Positions 34,601 to 41,130 of a stretch of 64,000 bases of DNA are shown here, piece after piece. The stretch comes from Parelaphostrongylus tenuis (lineage: Eukaryota; Nematoda; Chromadorea; Rhabditida; Metastrongylidae): the NCBI GenBank assembly GCA_019055375.1, contig JAHQIW010005485.1:620001-684000 (forward strand). The letters run 5' to 3'. A program made the position numbers and the translations under genes. Each line of letters opens with the position of its first letter. Positions within the stretch are counted from its first letter, which is position 1. The notes under the pieces were generated by a model, which searched no databases, was not told the DNA's origin, and was given only the letters and a program-made list of their open reading frames with translations.

Positions 34601-35710
34601 GCAGGGAGCTGGTTCGATCCTTTCCCCGACATTATTATGCAAAAGAGGATAAAAATCTACTCTTAGTATCATTTCTTCATGGGCAATAAAGTAGACTTCA
34701 ACATAGTTTCCAAGTTGCCCTTATAAGCCCTTCTTATAGGCATCAATAACCTCTCTTCATCTGAGAGATCTACCACTGCGAACCAGGGGATCCCAGCCAG
34801 GATGACGACGGCCAGGACTAAGTCCGGCGCTTATTTTTAGGCTTAGTATACCTGACGGGAACCTATGGGCTTGCGGCCAAGTTCTATGAGCCTTCGAAAA
34901 GATCATTTCATGTCATGACTTAGTGCAATTCAGCACTCAGGAACTCCCCTCCGCCGTCCGTGATTATTTGTTAGCTGCTTAACCCTTTGGGGACGGCACC
35001 TGATCGATCGCACAGCGCAACTCGCAAGAGGCGTGCGATTTTCGTTATTCAATCAGGCTTTTTCCCCCTAAATGGAGGAAAACTTAGATGTTTCGAGTTA
35101 CTCTCATACTTCATGATTTCCTCTACATGGTCATACGCTTTTCTTTCATATATAACTTTTCTGTACGCTAAAAACTTTGAGTGCGGAGCGTAATCTTCTC
35201 CTAGGTCTTACAGCGTTCTAGATAACCTTTCAAAAAACTGGCTATAGCATCGAAATCCTTGAGATTTAGGCTATCGAATGACTAGTAAGACTTTGCCAAA
35301 GAGCCATATACAAGCCCTAGCCGAGCTACTAAAGCAATCTGAGAGTGAAACATGATTTTATTTTCTCCGCTATAACGCAATAAGAAGACTTTTCCGAAAC
35401 CCAGACATGTTATTGAAATCGCAGAGCTCTCAGCTTTCGAATGATCACGAATTGTCTGGTAGGAAAGTTTTGTCCAGCTAGAAAAGCATTCAGAAAATCG
35501 TGTACCTCAGCTGGTACACGCCCCGTCCGTGAGGGGTTAGATAACTCACATTTCCTCTGGATCGGGAGAGTTCGTCCTGATAGGCGCGTGAGTGGGGACG
35601 TCCGGCAATCTCATCCCTTGGACAATTGCTGCGGGCTGGAACGACGATGTCGTCGAATTCCCCGATGTCCGCTGCTTCGGCCGCGATTTCTTCGGTCTTA
35701 CCGCTTCCAT
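5227..35710 (-). CDS. epg-5: EPG-5-like autophagy tether (large multi-exon gene)
   Basis: About 44 candidate exons run from an ATG at 35710 down to a stop at about 5227 (alternative stop 6434), roughly 1,900-2,100 residues. That lies between C. elegans EPG-5 (about 1,600) and human EPG5 (about 2,580). EPG5 is a Rab7 effector that promotes autophagosome-lysosome fusion. The N-terminus MEAVRPKKSRPKQ resembles the basic start of EPG5 (MAEAVKPRR...). A Ser/Thr/Pro-rich acidic stretch follows, then a long alpha-helical body with no membrane segment or enzyme motif, as in EPG5. The exon-by-exon account is in the six block entries that follow. Exon phases are continuous over exons 1-4, 15-27 and 33-37; junctions 5/6, 9/10, 10/11 and 27-32 are unresolved. 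The name rests on remembered pattern, so another large helical-repeat protein is possible. That this is one real gene is well supported. Confidence 0.6.
7600..10050. other. Large EPG-5-like intron with decayed repeats
   Basis: No supported exon. Two related blocks at 8.52-8.66 and 8.82-8.94 kb share a motif close to ATCACATAACATGTTTTGAG and look like a diverged duplication. A family D block occupies 9.32-9.53 kb and a weaker one 7.86-7.97 kb. The plus-strand frame 9700-9999 has no family pattern. Confidence 0.45.
9320..9530 (+). repeat. Repeat family D copy
   Basis: Shares with 13.6-13.96, 20.36-20.64, 30.83-31.02 and 52.85-53.11 kb the string GAAGTGCTCGGATCCGTACA (variants of GAAGTACTGGGATCCGCACAG), preceded by an A-rich AATCAAATGC block. 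Not coding. Confidence 0.5.
10053..13345 (-). CDS. epg-5: EPG-5-like gene, exons 28-37
   Basis: Likely exons: about 13345-13260, about 13175-12870 (VLTSATMEHIVRYVEVLGQL...), about 12275-12192, about 12155-11985, about 11935-11731, about 11588-11512, 11345-10785 (187 codons, the largest exon), 10727-10644, 10570-10427, 10350-10266 and about 10205-10053. Exon 35 encodes VRIPWAAFYPSQRGLTAMDE. Between 14790 and 11500 I could not make all phases agree. A 1-nt insertion near 11862 would join the two coding frames there, and an 84-nt intron (13260-13176) can join the two frames near 13.2 kb. From 11345 down the phases are consistent. Confidence 0.6.
12738..12850 (+). repeat. tRNA-derived SINE family A copy
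   Basis: Head GTGGTGTAGTGGTAGCGCAC (box A-like), then a diverged box B, then the family tail ...ACCACTCAACATTCTTAGAG. It sits in an EPG-5-like intron just upstream of a coding exon read on the minus strand. Confidence 0.7.
13590..13960 (+). repeat. Repeat family D copy
   Basis: Contains the shared sequence of a TCTCGAC..TATTC block, a GAAGAAGA..AATC A-rich block, AGAAGTACTACGACCACCCC and AGTGAAGAAAACCTG. Open frames on both strands (13580-13951 and 13658-13897) are shadows of this repeat. Located in a 1.4-kb intron of the EPG-5-like gene. Confidence 0.55.
14790..16105 (-). CDS. epg-5: EPG-5-like gene, exons 22-27
   Basis: Exons with exactly matching phases: 16105-15884, 15821-15667, 15589-15488, 15433-15193, 15097-15024 and 14942-14790. 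Introns here are only 60-100 bp, the compact state typical of nematode genes without insertions. Encoded blocks include DHAPLALIADSMFGVSPWAT, RLAVYRWAEFVSVSSESTV, AVNGWLFCSHEVTRSGFDF and NVWLDFVDNDRLQQEESHD. This is the cleanest segment of the gene and argues that it is under coding constraint. Confidence 0.7.
16190..16440 (+). repeat. SINE family B copy
   Basis: Plus-strand copy: GACACGCATG..., then CGCTCAAGGCTCACCAAGCC, then a body ending in ATGCTAGATG. It matches the SINE-B copies at 58.8 and 63.0 kb in order of blocks. Confidence 0.55.
16565..16950. repeat. Foldback family B copy
   Basis: Left arm begins TTTCGAGTGTTTTTTTTTAA and contains GACACGCGTTTCGGCC; the right arm contains GGCCGAAACACGTGTATCGG and ends CACATGCCATG. 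The arms are inverted relative to each other, giving a hairpin of about 380 bp. Non-coding. Confidence 0.65.
16975..17255 (-). repeat. SINE family B copy
   Basis: Minus-strand copy. Plus-strand landmarks are GCTATGCACTCGACTTCATC, ATTGCTTGAGGTATTTGGAT, CCCAGCGATGTATCAAGTCC and GATCAAACCATCGATCATGC. Same block order as at 31.1, 42.1 and 44.5 kb. Confidence 0.65.
17710..18000. repeat. Inverted SINE-A pair (hairpin)
   Basis: Left arm (about 17781-17842, minus orientation) holds the SINE tail and the 3' half of the tRNA-like head. After a 35-bp spacer, a full plus-strand head (17880-17950) with GTTCGATTCCCGCCTGAGG and the tail TTGCTCACCACTCAATTCTC follows. The arms are almost perfectly complementary over about 60 bp. 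Confidence 0.75.
18003..18105 (+). repeat. tRNA-Leu-like degenerate repeat
   Basis: The block TAGTGAGAAAGGCCTTCA followed by GTGTACCTTACCTGGTACAC and GGTTCGAACCCCATACTCGT resembles the 3' half of the adjacent tRNA-Leu genes. Its 5' half also matches repeat blocks at 35.46-35.55 and 43.36-43.43 kb. A chimaera of a tRNA-Leu remnant and a dispersed repeat is likely. It does not fold as a full tRNA. Confidence 0.45.
18210..18291 (+). tRNA. tRNA-Leu (UAG)
   Basis: 82-nt type II tRNA. The acceptor stem GGCGAGA pairs with TCTCGTC (one G-U). Box A is TGGCCGAGCGG, the anticodon arm CTGGT-TTTAGGC-ACCAG gives anticodon TAG, the long variable arm is CCCTTCGGGGG, and the T arm is GTGGG-TTCGAAT-CCCAC. A T-rich run (TTCTTTT) follows as a Pol III terminator. 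It lies on the plus strand, inside an intron and opposite to the EPG-5-like gene. Confidence 0.93.
18413..18494 (+). tRNA. tRNA-Leu (AAG)
   Basis: 82-nt tRNA nearly identical to the copy 200 bp upstream but with loop TTAAGGC, giving anticodon AAG. Acceptor, D, variable and T arms are all intact and TTCTTTT follows. The neighbouring copies share flanking sequence, consistent with a local tandem duplication followed by an anticodon change. Confidence 0.94.
18614..18693 (+). pseudogene. Degenerate tRNA-Leu copy
   Basis: Third unit of the array: GGTGAGATGGCTAAGCG, damaged anticodon arm, intact variable-arm and box-B block (GAGTTCGAATCCCACTCTCG). The acceptor stem has mismatches, the anticodon stem is broken, and there is no clear T-run terminator. 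It is a dead tandem duplicate. Confidence 0.75.
18775..18865 (-). repeat. Foldback family B end fragment
   Basis: Contains TCAGCCCTCTTTGATAGACC and CTGACATGCGTGGCTCAAAA, as at 36.3-36.4 kb. It lies directly before the EPG-5-like exon at 18871. Confidence 0.5.
18871..25330 (-). CDS. epg-5: EPG-5-like gene, exons 11-21
   Basis: Exons: about 25318-25190 (acidic, ...LSEAEDSAWTILSDDDEE...), about 24995-24932 (AAEKGDQFAALVAFQLLLMK), about 24878-24795, 24159-24026, 23565-23408, 23292-23168, 23084-22944, 22711-22580, 21167-21100, 21022-20882 and 19001-18871. Representative blocks are RFGLWQFLVDLPFDSVSDE, ESLYKVGGEAIALLLSRKP, MSGVHWGMNEAGNQLWLDP and LLNELVTAGCSTASVVLVA. From 23565 onward each exon pair I checked joins in phase. 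Content is alpha-helical and leucine-rich, without a recognised catalytic motif. The large introns contain SINE-A copies (21.3-21.6, 23.65-23.96, 24.28-24.68 kb) and a foldback element (19.2-19.98 kb). Confidence 0.65.
19190..19980. repeat. Foldback family E, full copy
   Basis: Left arm (19190-19470) contains GCCGGACAGAGCTCTTTCCT and the right arm (19690-19980) contains the inverse, CCAAAGAGCTCTGTCCGGCG. Arms are about 280 bp, diverged, around a 200-bp spacer. Outer ends carry the family terminal block ATGAGATCGGTTTTTCATTT. The minus-strand frame 19461-19718 in the spacer has no family pattern. Confidence 0.75.
20360..20640 (+). repeat. Repeat family D copy
   Basis: Shares CCAACACTTTGCGGCAACCA, ATGGAACGTCGCAGCCTGGT, TCCTCGAGATAAC and AGAAGTACTGTGATCGGCAC with the copies at 13.6 and 30.8 kb. 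The remaining 19.98-20.88 kb holds no other feature I can support. Confidence 0.6.
21290..21610. repeat. Pair of SINE-A copies, opposite orientations
   Basis: A minus copy (about 21290-21390, GACACCAGGCGAGAGTTGAA) and a plus copy (about 21500-21600, GAAACGCGGGTTCAACTC) face each other. Both are diverged in the head and tail. Confidence 0.6.
21640..22570. other. EPG-5-like intron, no supported feature
   Basis: Plus-strand frames at 22013-22313 (…RGIRLANFDTCRIDFAIIPL in one frame) look slightly protein-like but overlap other frames and lack splice signals or a family match. No tRNA or repeat copy was recognised. Confidence 0.3.
23650..23965. repeat. Inverted pair of SINE-A copies
   Basis: Minus copy with GACACCAGGCGGGAATGAAC, then a plus copy whose head keeps both Pol III boxes (TCTAGCAGTAGCAGGC and GGGTTCGAGTCCCGCCTGAG) and the tail ATATCACTCAACATTCTCAT. 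Confidence 0.75.
24270..24700. repeat. Inverted pair of SINE-A copies
   Basis: Minus copy from 24275 (CGACCTTAGGCAGGAGTTGA) and plus copy from 24545 ending in the full tail: ATCATTCAACATTCTGATGT, then GTAATATCAATACACTGCC and AAGGAATTCTTATAGATT. The plus copy defines the 3' end of the family. Confidence 0.7.
25449..29762 (-). CDS. epg-5: EPG-5-like gene, exons 3-10
   Basis: Exons: 29762-29582, 29539-29363, 27685-27520, 27358-27191, about 26970-26842, 26790-26671, 26550-26357 and 25595-25449. Encoded blocks include SASTVEASSLPAVFVAHET, LEKLHFEKDKHGLLTEQNLL, GRCGENREASGMAYFHQTV and FILNHLLRLPSPIQDWAPP. The exon at 27685 is 166 nt with its strong GTAAGC donor, one base off the phase needed by the next exon. 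Either a weaker donor upstream is used or there is a 1-nt frame break. Exon 9 leaves two bases over while exon 10 starts in phase 0, so a small exon may be missing there. Two of these acceptors have repeat insertions ending within 8-25 bp (see findings). Confidence 0.65.
25619..25949. repeat. Foldback family B copy in EPG-5-like intron
   Basis: The outer ends ATGAGATCCCATATGGC and its imperfect inverse near GCCATATCAGATCACATG are complementary, as are CGGCTTTTATGTCAAGCCTC and GAGGTTGGACATAAAAGCCG. The left end lies about 25 bp from the splice acceptor of the exon at 25595. Confidence 0.75.
26063..26100. repeat. Perfect 18-bp inverted repeat
   Basis: AAACACCTCCATTACCGT, a 2-bp loop (TG), then its exact inverse. 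A further GTC/GAC-type complementarity extends the stem after a small bulge. It can extrude as a cruciform; function unknown. Confidence 0.9.
27694..27779 (-). mobile_element. 5'-truncated SINE-A insertion with 12-bp TSD
   Basis: 86 bp equal to the SINE-A tail in minus orientation (GAGAATTGAGTGGATGAGC on plus). It is flanked by direct copies of TGTCCTGAAAAC at 27682-27693 and 27780-27791. The left TSD copy contains the splice acceptor and the first four bases of the EPG-5-like exon at 27685. Confidence 0.85.
27800..29350. other. EPG-5-like intron, little recognisable
   Basis: AT-rich with runs of A and T and scattered open frames on both strands; none has splice-phase or family support. No clear SINE or foldback copy was identified here. 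Confidence 0.35.
29920..30090 (+). repeat. SINE-A copy (diverged)
   Basis: Order preserved: GGGAATCCGGTAGTGCAGTG head, ATACCACTCATTCTTATTG tail, then TAATATCATAACATTGC and a GCGGTAAAATT end. Confidence 0.6.
30320..30470. repeat. TA/TATG-rich microsatellite
   Basis: Imperfect runs of TA, ATAC and ATGT, with a near-perfect TATATA dyad at 30437-30462. Frames across it are artefacts. Confidence 0.85.
30800..31020 (+). repeat. Repeat family D copy
   Basis: Contains CATGGAACGTCGCAGTCAGG, CTCCCTCGACAGGTATTC, AATCAAATGCTAAAAGTACT and GGGATCCGCACAGTGAAG. This is one of the best copies for defining the family. Confidence 0.65.
31060..31335 (-). repeat. SINE family B copy
   Basis: Well preserved. On plus: AAGCTGTCGGCGTTGATCAA (3' end), GCGCCACGCATTCG, TTGAGGTGAGTGAATGCATA, CCGGAGGGATGGATCGAACT. 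Minus-strand reading gives box A near its start and box B within the head. Confidence 0.75.
31340..32390. other. EPG-5-like intron, no supported feature
   Basis: A short ACATGTAC-rich tract (31360-31420) is present. Open frames at 31910-32403 on both strands have no family pattern. Confidence 0.35.
32395..32560 (+). repeat. SINE-A copy
   Basis: Head with TGCACGTTCGATTCCCAAC (box B-like), tail GGATACCACTCAACATCATT, then TTTGTAATGTCATAAATTGC. Confidence 0.65.
33310..33890. repeat. Foldback family E, best-preserved copy
   Basis: Left arm starts GAGGGGATAAATGAAAAACC and contains CGCCGGACAGAACTTTTTCT; the right arm contains AAAGAGCTCTGTCTGGCGAG and ends GGTCGGTTTTTCATTTGTCC. Arms of about 270 bp around a short spacer. 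A minus-strand intron of the EPG-5-like gene hosts it. Confidence 0.8.
33900..34340. other. Intron sequence without recognised feature
   Basis: Contains a GC-rich island near 34190-34240 (CGCCGCGCGCGAGCGG) but no exon, tRNA or repeat copy that I can support. Confidence 0.35.
34347..35710 (-). CDS. epg-5: EPG-5-like gene, exons 1-2 (N-terminus)
   Basis: Exon 1 is 35710-35550: ATG, basic and Ser/Thr-rich, ending ...TNSPDPEE plus two bases before GTGAGT. Exon 2 is 34463-34347, entered after TTTTAG, and encodes an acidic and Ser/Thr/Pro-rich stretch (VLSDDEQPSTSTPPESS...DLPEAEK), ending AG|GTTTGT. The 2+1 base phase at the 1/2 junction is exact, and exon 2 joins exon 3 at 29762 in phase across a 4.6-kb repeat-filled intron. 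The region is predicted disordered. The start is chosen because it is the first ATG giving the basic N-terminus and no upstream in-frame exon is evident. Confidence 0.65.
34980..35540. repeat. Dispersed repeat block shared with 42.9-43.4 kb
   Basis: CGATCGCACAGCGCAACTCG, GCGATTTTCGTTATTCAAT, TTTGAGTGCGGAGCGTAATC, a TCGAATGACTAGTAAGA block and the TGTCCAGC..GAAAA..CTTCA block occur in the same order at 42.89-43.43 kb. Parts recur at 17.55-17.63 and 55.6 kb. No coding support. Confidence 0.6.
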
Positions 35711-35999
35711 ACTTGAGTCGAATTCCAAGGGTAATCAGGGACGAGAATGGACGCGACGATCAAACGGTTGTTATCTCTCCAGTCCACGAATTAGGCGTCA
35801 TTCCTCTGTATTCGACGCAATTACACCAGAGCTTCTGAAATCTCCAGAAGTGATGGCCAGGCGTCAGTTGTCCTGCTTCTGGCCGGTGGCTTGTCGTTGT
35901 TCTACCGACTGCTGATCTCCAGCCGCCTCAAACTAATGCTAGGAGCCGCTAGTGAGCCAGTCGTCGAAGGTACGCTCTCTTTTGTCTAGTTGTTTTCTC

Positions 36000-37800
36000 T
36001 TTCGTTTCGAGTGTTTTCTTGAGACCACAGCTCAAATTTCAATATGCCTTGCAATCATTATTTGAGCCACTCATGTCGCCACAAAGCCGATACACGTGTT
36101 TCAATCTTGCGATCTCGTCAGTCGGGCAGTTACCCTTTTTCGTCTTTCTTGTCCCCCACACTAGGAGTTAGCGACGACGAACGTTTTACACTCTATGTCC
36201 AGTGAAAAACTCAGCAAACACAGAGTGTTGTACATTCGATTGCTCGTGGCTAGTCTACTCGTGGATACTAGCCAAGGAAAGGGTAAGAGCCCGGACTGAC
36301 GAGATCGCAGGATCGAAACACGTGTATCGGGCTCTATAAGTCAGCCCTCTCTAATGGATCACTGATATGCGTGGCTCAAAAATGTTTGCAAGGCATATTG
36401 TTTTCTCTTTGTCTTATTTTTGTGTATTGTAAAAACAATTCCAGTTTCTCTCTGATATAGGGTGCCAATGAAACAGCAACCTCATTCGCTGGAGAAGTTT
36501 TTATAGGATTGTTAATAGTCATTCGAAAGCTGAGACTTCAGGCTACAGCCCACGTCGTCGGTTTTTCAGAACACCCTTTCATAACGCTGTAAAATCGAAA
36601 TTAAAATCGATTTCATATGCTCATATTTCTCGCCGAGCAGAGTTCTTTCTTTGGACTAATTGTAATCATTCGATAGCATAGTCGTTTCTGATTCCGACAC
36701 TGTGCTTATATCCTGAAAATACCAATTCTTTGAGACGCAGCAGCTATCACTAATAGTCCAAAGAGAGAGAGGTGTCCGGTGCGAGAAATTCACGTCAGAG
36801 GCTGGTTTTATTGTGGACTTTACAGCGTTATGAAAGGGTGTCTTGAAAACCGACGACGTGAGGTGTAGCCTGAAATCTCAGCTTTTGAATGACTTTCAAT
36901 AACACTCCTTTCATTTCCTTCGTAAGACCACAGCTCAAATTTCAATATGCCTGGTAATCATTTTTTGAGCCACCCATGTCAGTGGTCTACTAAAAAGGGG
37001 TGACTTATGGAGCCCGATACACGTGTTTCGATCTTGCGATCTCGTCAGCCGGGCAGTTACCCTTTCTGGTCTTTTGCCAACCCTGTAAGTGTGCTCCAGG
37101 TTTAATCCTGGGTTTGATTACTCCTTCCATTATTATTTGAGCCAACATGTCTGGTAAGGGCTCTTTTACAGCCCGATACACTTGTTTCGATCTTACAGTC
37201 TCGTCAGTCGGACAGAACCCGTCGTCTTTCGTTCTTTTTATCAGTCAGTTCTCTCGTCAACCGTACTCCCCCTACAGAGAGGTGTCGAAGACGAGCGTTT
37301 TACACTTAATGTCAAGTGAAATTGTCACTGAACTTACAGTGTTGCGTACTCGATTGCTCTTTGGCCGGTACTTTTATCATATTATAGCTTTATTTTGAGT
37401 GTTTTATTAAGATCACATTCAAATTTCAATAGATCCTTTCATTATTATTCCAGCCAACTTGTCATGGGGTCTGGTAAGGGCTCTTGTACAGCCCGGTACA
37501 CGTGTATCTCTATACGTCCCGAGAGGACTGGCTAAAAAAGATTGAAAGACGACGGGTTCTGCCCGACTGACGAAGCGTTCATCTTTGATACCTCTTTGTA
37601 GGGAGGGTAGGGCTCCTGAGAGAACTGACTGGGAAAGATCGAGAGACACGGATTCTGCTCGACTGACGAGACTGTAAGGTCGAAACACGTGTATCGGGCT
37701 GTGCAAGAGCCCTTACCCCACATGACAAGTTGGCTCAAATAATAATGGAAGGATCTATTGAAATTGAGCGTGGTCTCAATAAAGCACTTGAAATAAAGGT
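36000..37800. repeat. Cluster of family B foldbacks with one family E copy
   Basis: Family B arms at 36000-36150 and 36280-36400, 36915-37070, 37130-37460 and 37470-37790 alternate in orientation; each carries GCCCGATACACGTGTTTCG or its inverse. A family E copy (36464-36920) is nested between them. Reading frames here (for example 37147-37398, 37419-37706) are repeat-derived. This cluster forms the upstream side of the EPG-5-like start. Confidence 0.75.
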
Positions 37801-37979
37801 GCCAACACTTCTATGAAAACTTCTCCAGCGAATGAGGTCGGTTTTACATTTGTCCCCTTAATCAGAAAGAACCCAATTGCCAATGTTTCACAAGCTATAA
37901 ATCCAAGAATGTTGAGATTCTTGCAAAATATTTATCCGTCGAGTAGGAGTCAAATCTGCGTCTTATCCTTCTCTTGGTG

Positions 37980-38099
37980 GAGGACTGGAACCCCCGGTAA
38001 CGCGGTGGTTAGCACGCCTTCCCGGAAAGTGTGAGACGCAGGTTCAACTCCCGTTCGATGTCCAGAAGTTTTGCATATCACTGTTCCTCCTTGGATGTG

Positions 38100-38146
<47 letters not shown>

Positions 38147-38345
38147 TAATATATATGTATACATGTATACATGCGTCGATGTATACATACTTATTTGTCA
38201 CACTGCTCCTGGAGCGGTAGAGTGAATAGTTACTTAATAATGTTAAGTGATATATAAGGATTTGAACCTGGACCGCAAGCCGAACACAGATCTCACCCTT
38301 CCCGAGGCGCGTGCTGACCATTACATCTCCGGGGCTCCTCTTCAG
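37980..38345. repeat. Inverted SINE-A pair around a TA microsatellite
   Basis: Plus copy (37985-38100, GGTAACGCGGTGGTTAGCAC and GCAGGTTCAACTCCCGTTC), a TA run (38104-38158) and a minus copy (38245-38345, GATTTGAACCTGGACCGC ... ACCATTACATCTCCGGGG). Confidence 0.7.
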
Positions 38346-38349
38346 GTGT

Positions 38350-38690
38350 TTTTTTGAGGCAGTTAACCCTTTTCAGACCATGGCCCACCTCTCACGCATA
38401 TTTAGCCTTCAGCGTGGAAACCTATTGAACGTATCATTGTATCATATCAATCCTATTATTAGTGTTATTTTCCTACGTTATATGATGACATATTATGTTG
38501 TTGTAAGTGGGAAATTAACAATAATATGGTCGAAGTAATGCAATAATACATTCAATGCATTCGCACGCGAGGGGTTAGAGATGTAGAAGTGGAGCAGATC
38601 GTCCAGCGATGCCACGCTGGAGGTTAGAGATGCAGAAGAGGTGGGTCCAAGGTCTCGAAAGGGTTGAGTTGAGGATTCTTGCCGATTGCT
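38350..38690. repeat. Family C dispersed repeat
   Basis: Shares AATAATACATTCAATGC, the GAGGGGTTAGAGATG block and AGAGGTGGGTCC...AAAGGGTT with 63.53-63.67 kb; parts recur at 39.33, 42.6, 57.3 and 57.63 kb. Confidence 0.6.
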
Positions 38691-38789
38691 TCTATACAAT
38701 AGCTGTCAGCGTAACTGCGCTAATATCAAATATGTGCTTACCAAACCAAATTCTTTGATGGATAGTTAACAAAATCGCAGAAAAATTGA

Positions 38790-38965
38790 TAGCAAGACAG
38801 GAACCCCAGTGGTGCAGCGGTTTACCACATACCCTCGGAAAGGGTGTGACACGGGTTAACTCAAGTTCGAGTTCAAAGTTTTGTGTACCACTCAACATTC
38901 TGCAAAGTATGGCTGAAACAGCATAAACTGTGCTGCCAAAGCAGCAAAGTGAAGAATTCTTGTAG
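38790..38965 (+). repeat. SINE-A copy abutting a start codon
   Basis: Head ACCCCAGTGGTGCAGCGGTT, tail TGTACCACTCAACATTCTGC, then GAAGAATTCTTGTAGAT. The last bases run directly into the ATG of the RNF170-like gene at 38966. Confidence 0.75.
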
Positions 38966-41130
38966 ATGATAGAGTTTAATTCAGGATTCAGTAACGATGC
39001 TCTAATCCTTACCAGTATATTAGTAGCGAGCTTCGTCATATGTGCAGTCAACTATTTGTGGAGGTCAGTGCTAGTCAGTCATCTCCCTGTTCATTACAGC
39101 AGTTTAATTTCGTCATTGAGGTGGTTACAGAAATACCAGAGCAGTTCGTATTCATCCGGATTTGCTTGGAGACGTTCAGGGATTTCGAGAATCGTTTGTA
39201 CGTGGTCAAAGCGGACGAGTAAGCGATACCACTGTGGGTGTTGTCTTCCATTTTCTTTGTCGCTTCAGGCGTAGTTAATTCTGTAATCATCAGTCGCTCA
39301 GCGAGCGCTTGTGGTGCAGTTTTAGCCCTTTCGGGACGTGAACCCACCTCACCACCTCTGCACGTCTATACTGTCATTGTTATCGTCATTTTATGGCCCG
39401 AAGAAGTGAAGCTCTAGCAGAATTATAATCGATTGTATCGTTTTCTCGCACAAAAAGATGCTTGGGATAGTGTTCTTAGATAATGTTATAATTTGGACTA
39501 TTTTTGCTAATTTATATATAGATATTATAGTATTGCCTCTTTGAGGCGTGTAAGTAAAATTACTATCAAAAACTGGCTATTAATGAGCTCAGGTGGAACG
39601 AGCTGTAGTGACAGTATTTTTTGGAATTGATTCGGTAGGGAATCATATGGTATTGTGTGGTTTGAGTCCTATCCGTCCTCTATCAATATTTGGATTTGTA
39701 TGTCGATCCGGCAGTTGTTTGAGTATTTTGGTCTTATTTATGCTTTTCTCTTATAGAATAATGGCCGACCTAGTCCGTTCTCCCTGGGGTTCTGATAGTG
39801 GTGTGCTAGGGTTTCCTCAGTACTTCGTTACAGGTTTCGTCTCTATGAATGTCGTAGTATACTGGTCGAGACGATTCTCCTAGCAGTTCTTAGGTAGCCG
39901 AGACAAAGCGTTCAGTCCACCGATTGTAAGTAAGCTTCAAAGAGGAGATCGAACTAGCGCTCTGCTTACCAATTTGCTTTCTGACATATTGTGTCGCTAA
40001 TCACTGCGCTACTCCACCTCATAAGGTCGAGAAGGAAATTTAAAGTTCTTGTGCAATGACAAAGAGTTTTCTGCATAGAGTCTTTTTGGATTTAAGAAGC
40101 GGAGGAGTGGAGTTACAAGTGTCTATAATCCTAAAATTAATGACACACATCGGTTGGTTGCTTCTGAATTTTGATATCGTTAGCAGTTCTAGAGGCTTCA
40201 AAGGCTTGCGGCCGAAGGTTCAGATGCGGATCGCACCTGCCCTATTTGTTATGGAACAGCTCTCTACCCGATACTCACGAACTGTGGTCATGTTTTCTGC
40301 TGTGAGGTCTTACCTTAGCTAATTTTGTCTATAACTGTGATTATAGCGAGACATCTTATCAGGAGTGATTTCAAGGTGAATGTATAATGGGATATTGGAG
40401 GCATGCAGCATCGTTAGTTTCTCCGGTCAAATGTGCAGTTTGTCGAACGGAGGTTGGATCTCTTATAGTTAGATTGTCATCCTTCAGTGCCTTTTATATT
40501 TTAAATATGTTTCGGCTTTATCAGAACGAGATATATTTTTTTCAAACCAGTTCAGGTAACTGTGCTTCTGCCTCTGCATTGGCCTAATGATGCAGAGGAC
40601 AATCAACTTCGAGAGAACAACACTAATCTCGATGACTATAATAGGAGGTTTTCTGGCGACCGGCCAGTTAGTTCTTGTTCTTTTTACGTCTCCATCTTCC
40701 TAGCAATCACCTCATATGATGATCTCAGTGGCTCGAGTATCTATGGGATCTGCCTGTCTTGATACCCTATGCATTGAGAAACTTGTTCGATTTAAATGGC
40801 CTTATAATCATGTTTCGGTTAGTTTCCTTACGGTTTCTTAATTTATTTCACGGTTCTCATTCTTTTTGTTTCTAGGTTGCGTATATTTTTCATCATGGTT
40901 GGCATAATTGCCTACGTGCTATCGCCATTCGATATAATCCCAGAATCAGCTTATGGATTTATTGGTCAGCAGAATCGTAGATAGTATTCTACTGTTAGGC
41001 ATTTCCAACGCTTTTAAAATCTTTTTTAGGACTAATGGACGATATATTTGTGGCCATATTACTGCTAGTATATATTGCCATTGCTATTCGGCATTTTATG
41101 GCTCGAAGAGGTGAAGCTCTAGCGGAATGA
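38966..41130 (+). CDS. rnf170: RNF170-like RING E3 ubiquitin ligase
   Basis: Seven exons with fully consistent phases: 38966-39063, 40195-40301, 40376-40452, 40556-40666, 40729-40817, 40876-40964 and 41030-41130; 223 residues (human RNF170 is 258). Exon 1 encodes an N-terminal membrane segment (ALILTSILVASFVICAV). Exons 2-3 give a RING finger with C3HC4-type ligands: CPICYG, TNCGHVFCCEC and CAVC. The motif NLDDYNRRFSG and a DUF1232 region (YVLSPFDIIPESAYGFIG...LMDDIFVAILLLVYIAI) with two C-terminal membrane helices complete the RNF170 order. RNF170 is an ER-membrane ligase that ubiquitinates IP3 receptors; that role is inferred by family. The exon-1 to exon-2 join is the least certain: intron 1 is 1.1 kb, repeat-laden, and an extra short exon could exist, since the region linking the membrane helix to the RING is shorter than in human. 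Confidence 0.88.
39378..40020 (+). pseudogene. Duplicate of the RNF170-like 3' end inside intron 1
   Basis: From CATTTTATGGC onward the sequence follows 41090-41715. The last codons (HFMARR.EALAE) are recognisable and then decayed; the matching 3' flank follows, with blocks like GGCTATTAATGAGC and GTGGTTTGAG..CTATCCG. The copy starts abruptly at a family C repeat (39.33-39.37 kb). Offset to the intact copy is about 1.7 kb, consistent with an old tandem duplication whose upstream unit lost its middle. Confidence 0.75.

Noticed and set aside
36998..37740. Frames with SVGQNPSSF-type repeats
   Set aside because: These are translations of family B foldback arms, repeated in many copies on both strands (also 45.1-45.6 kb).
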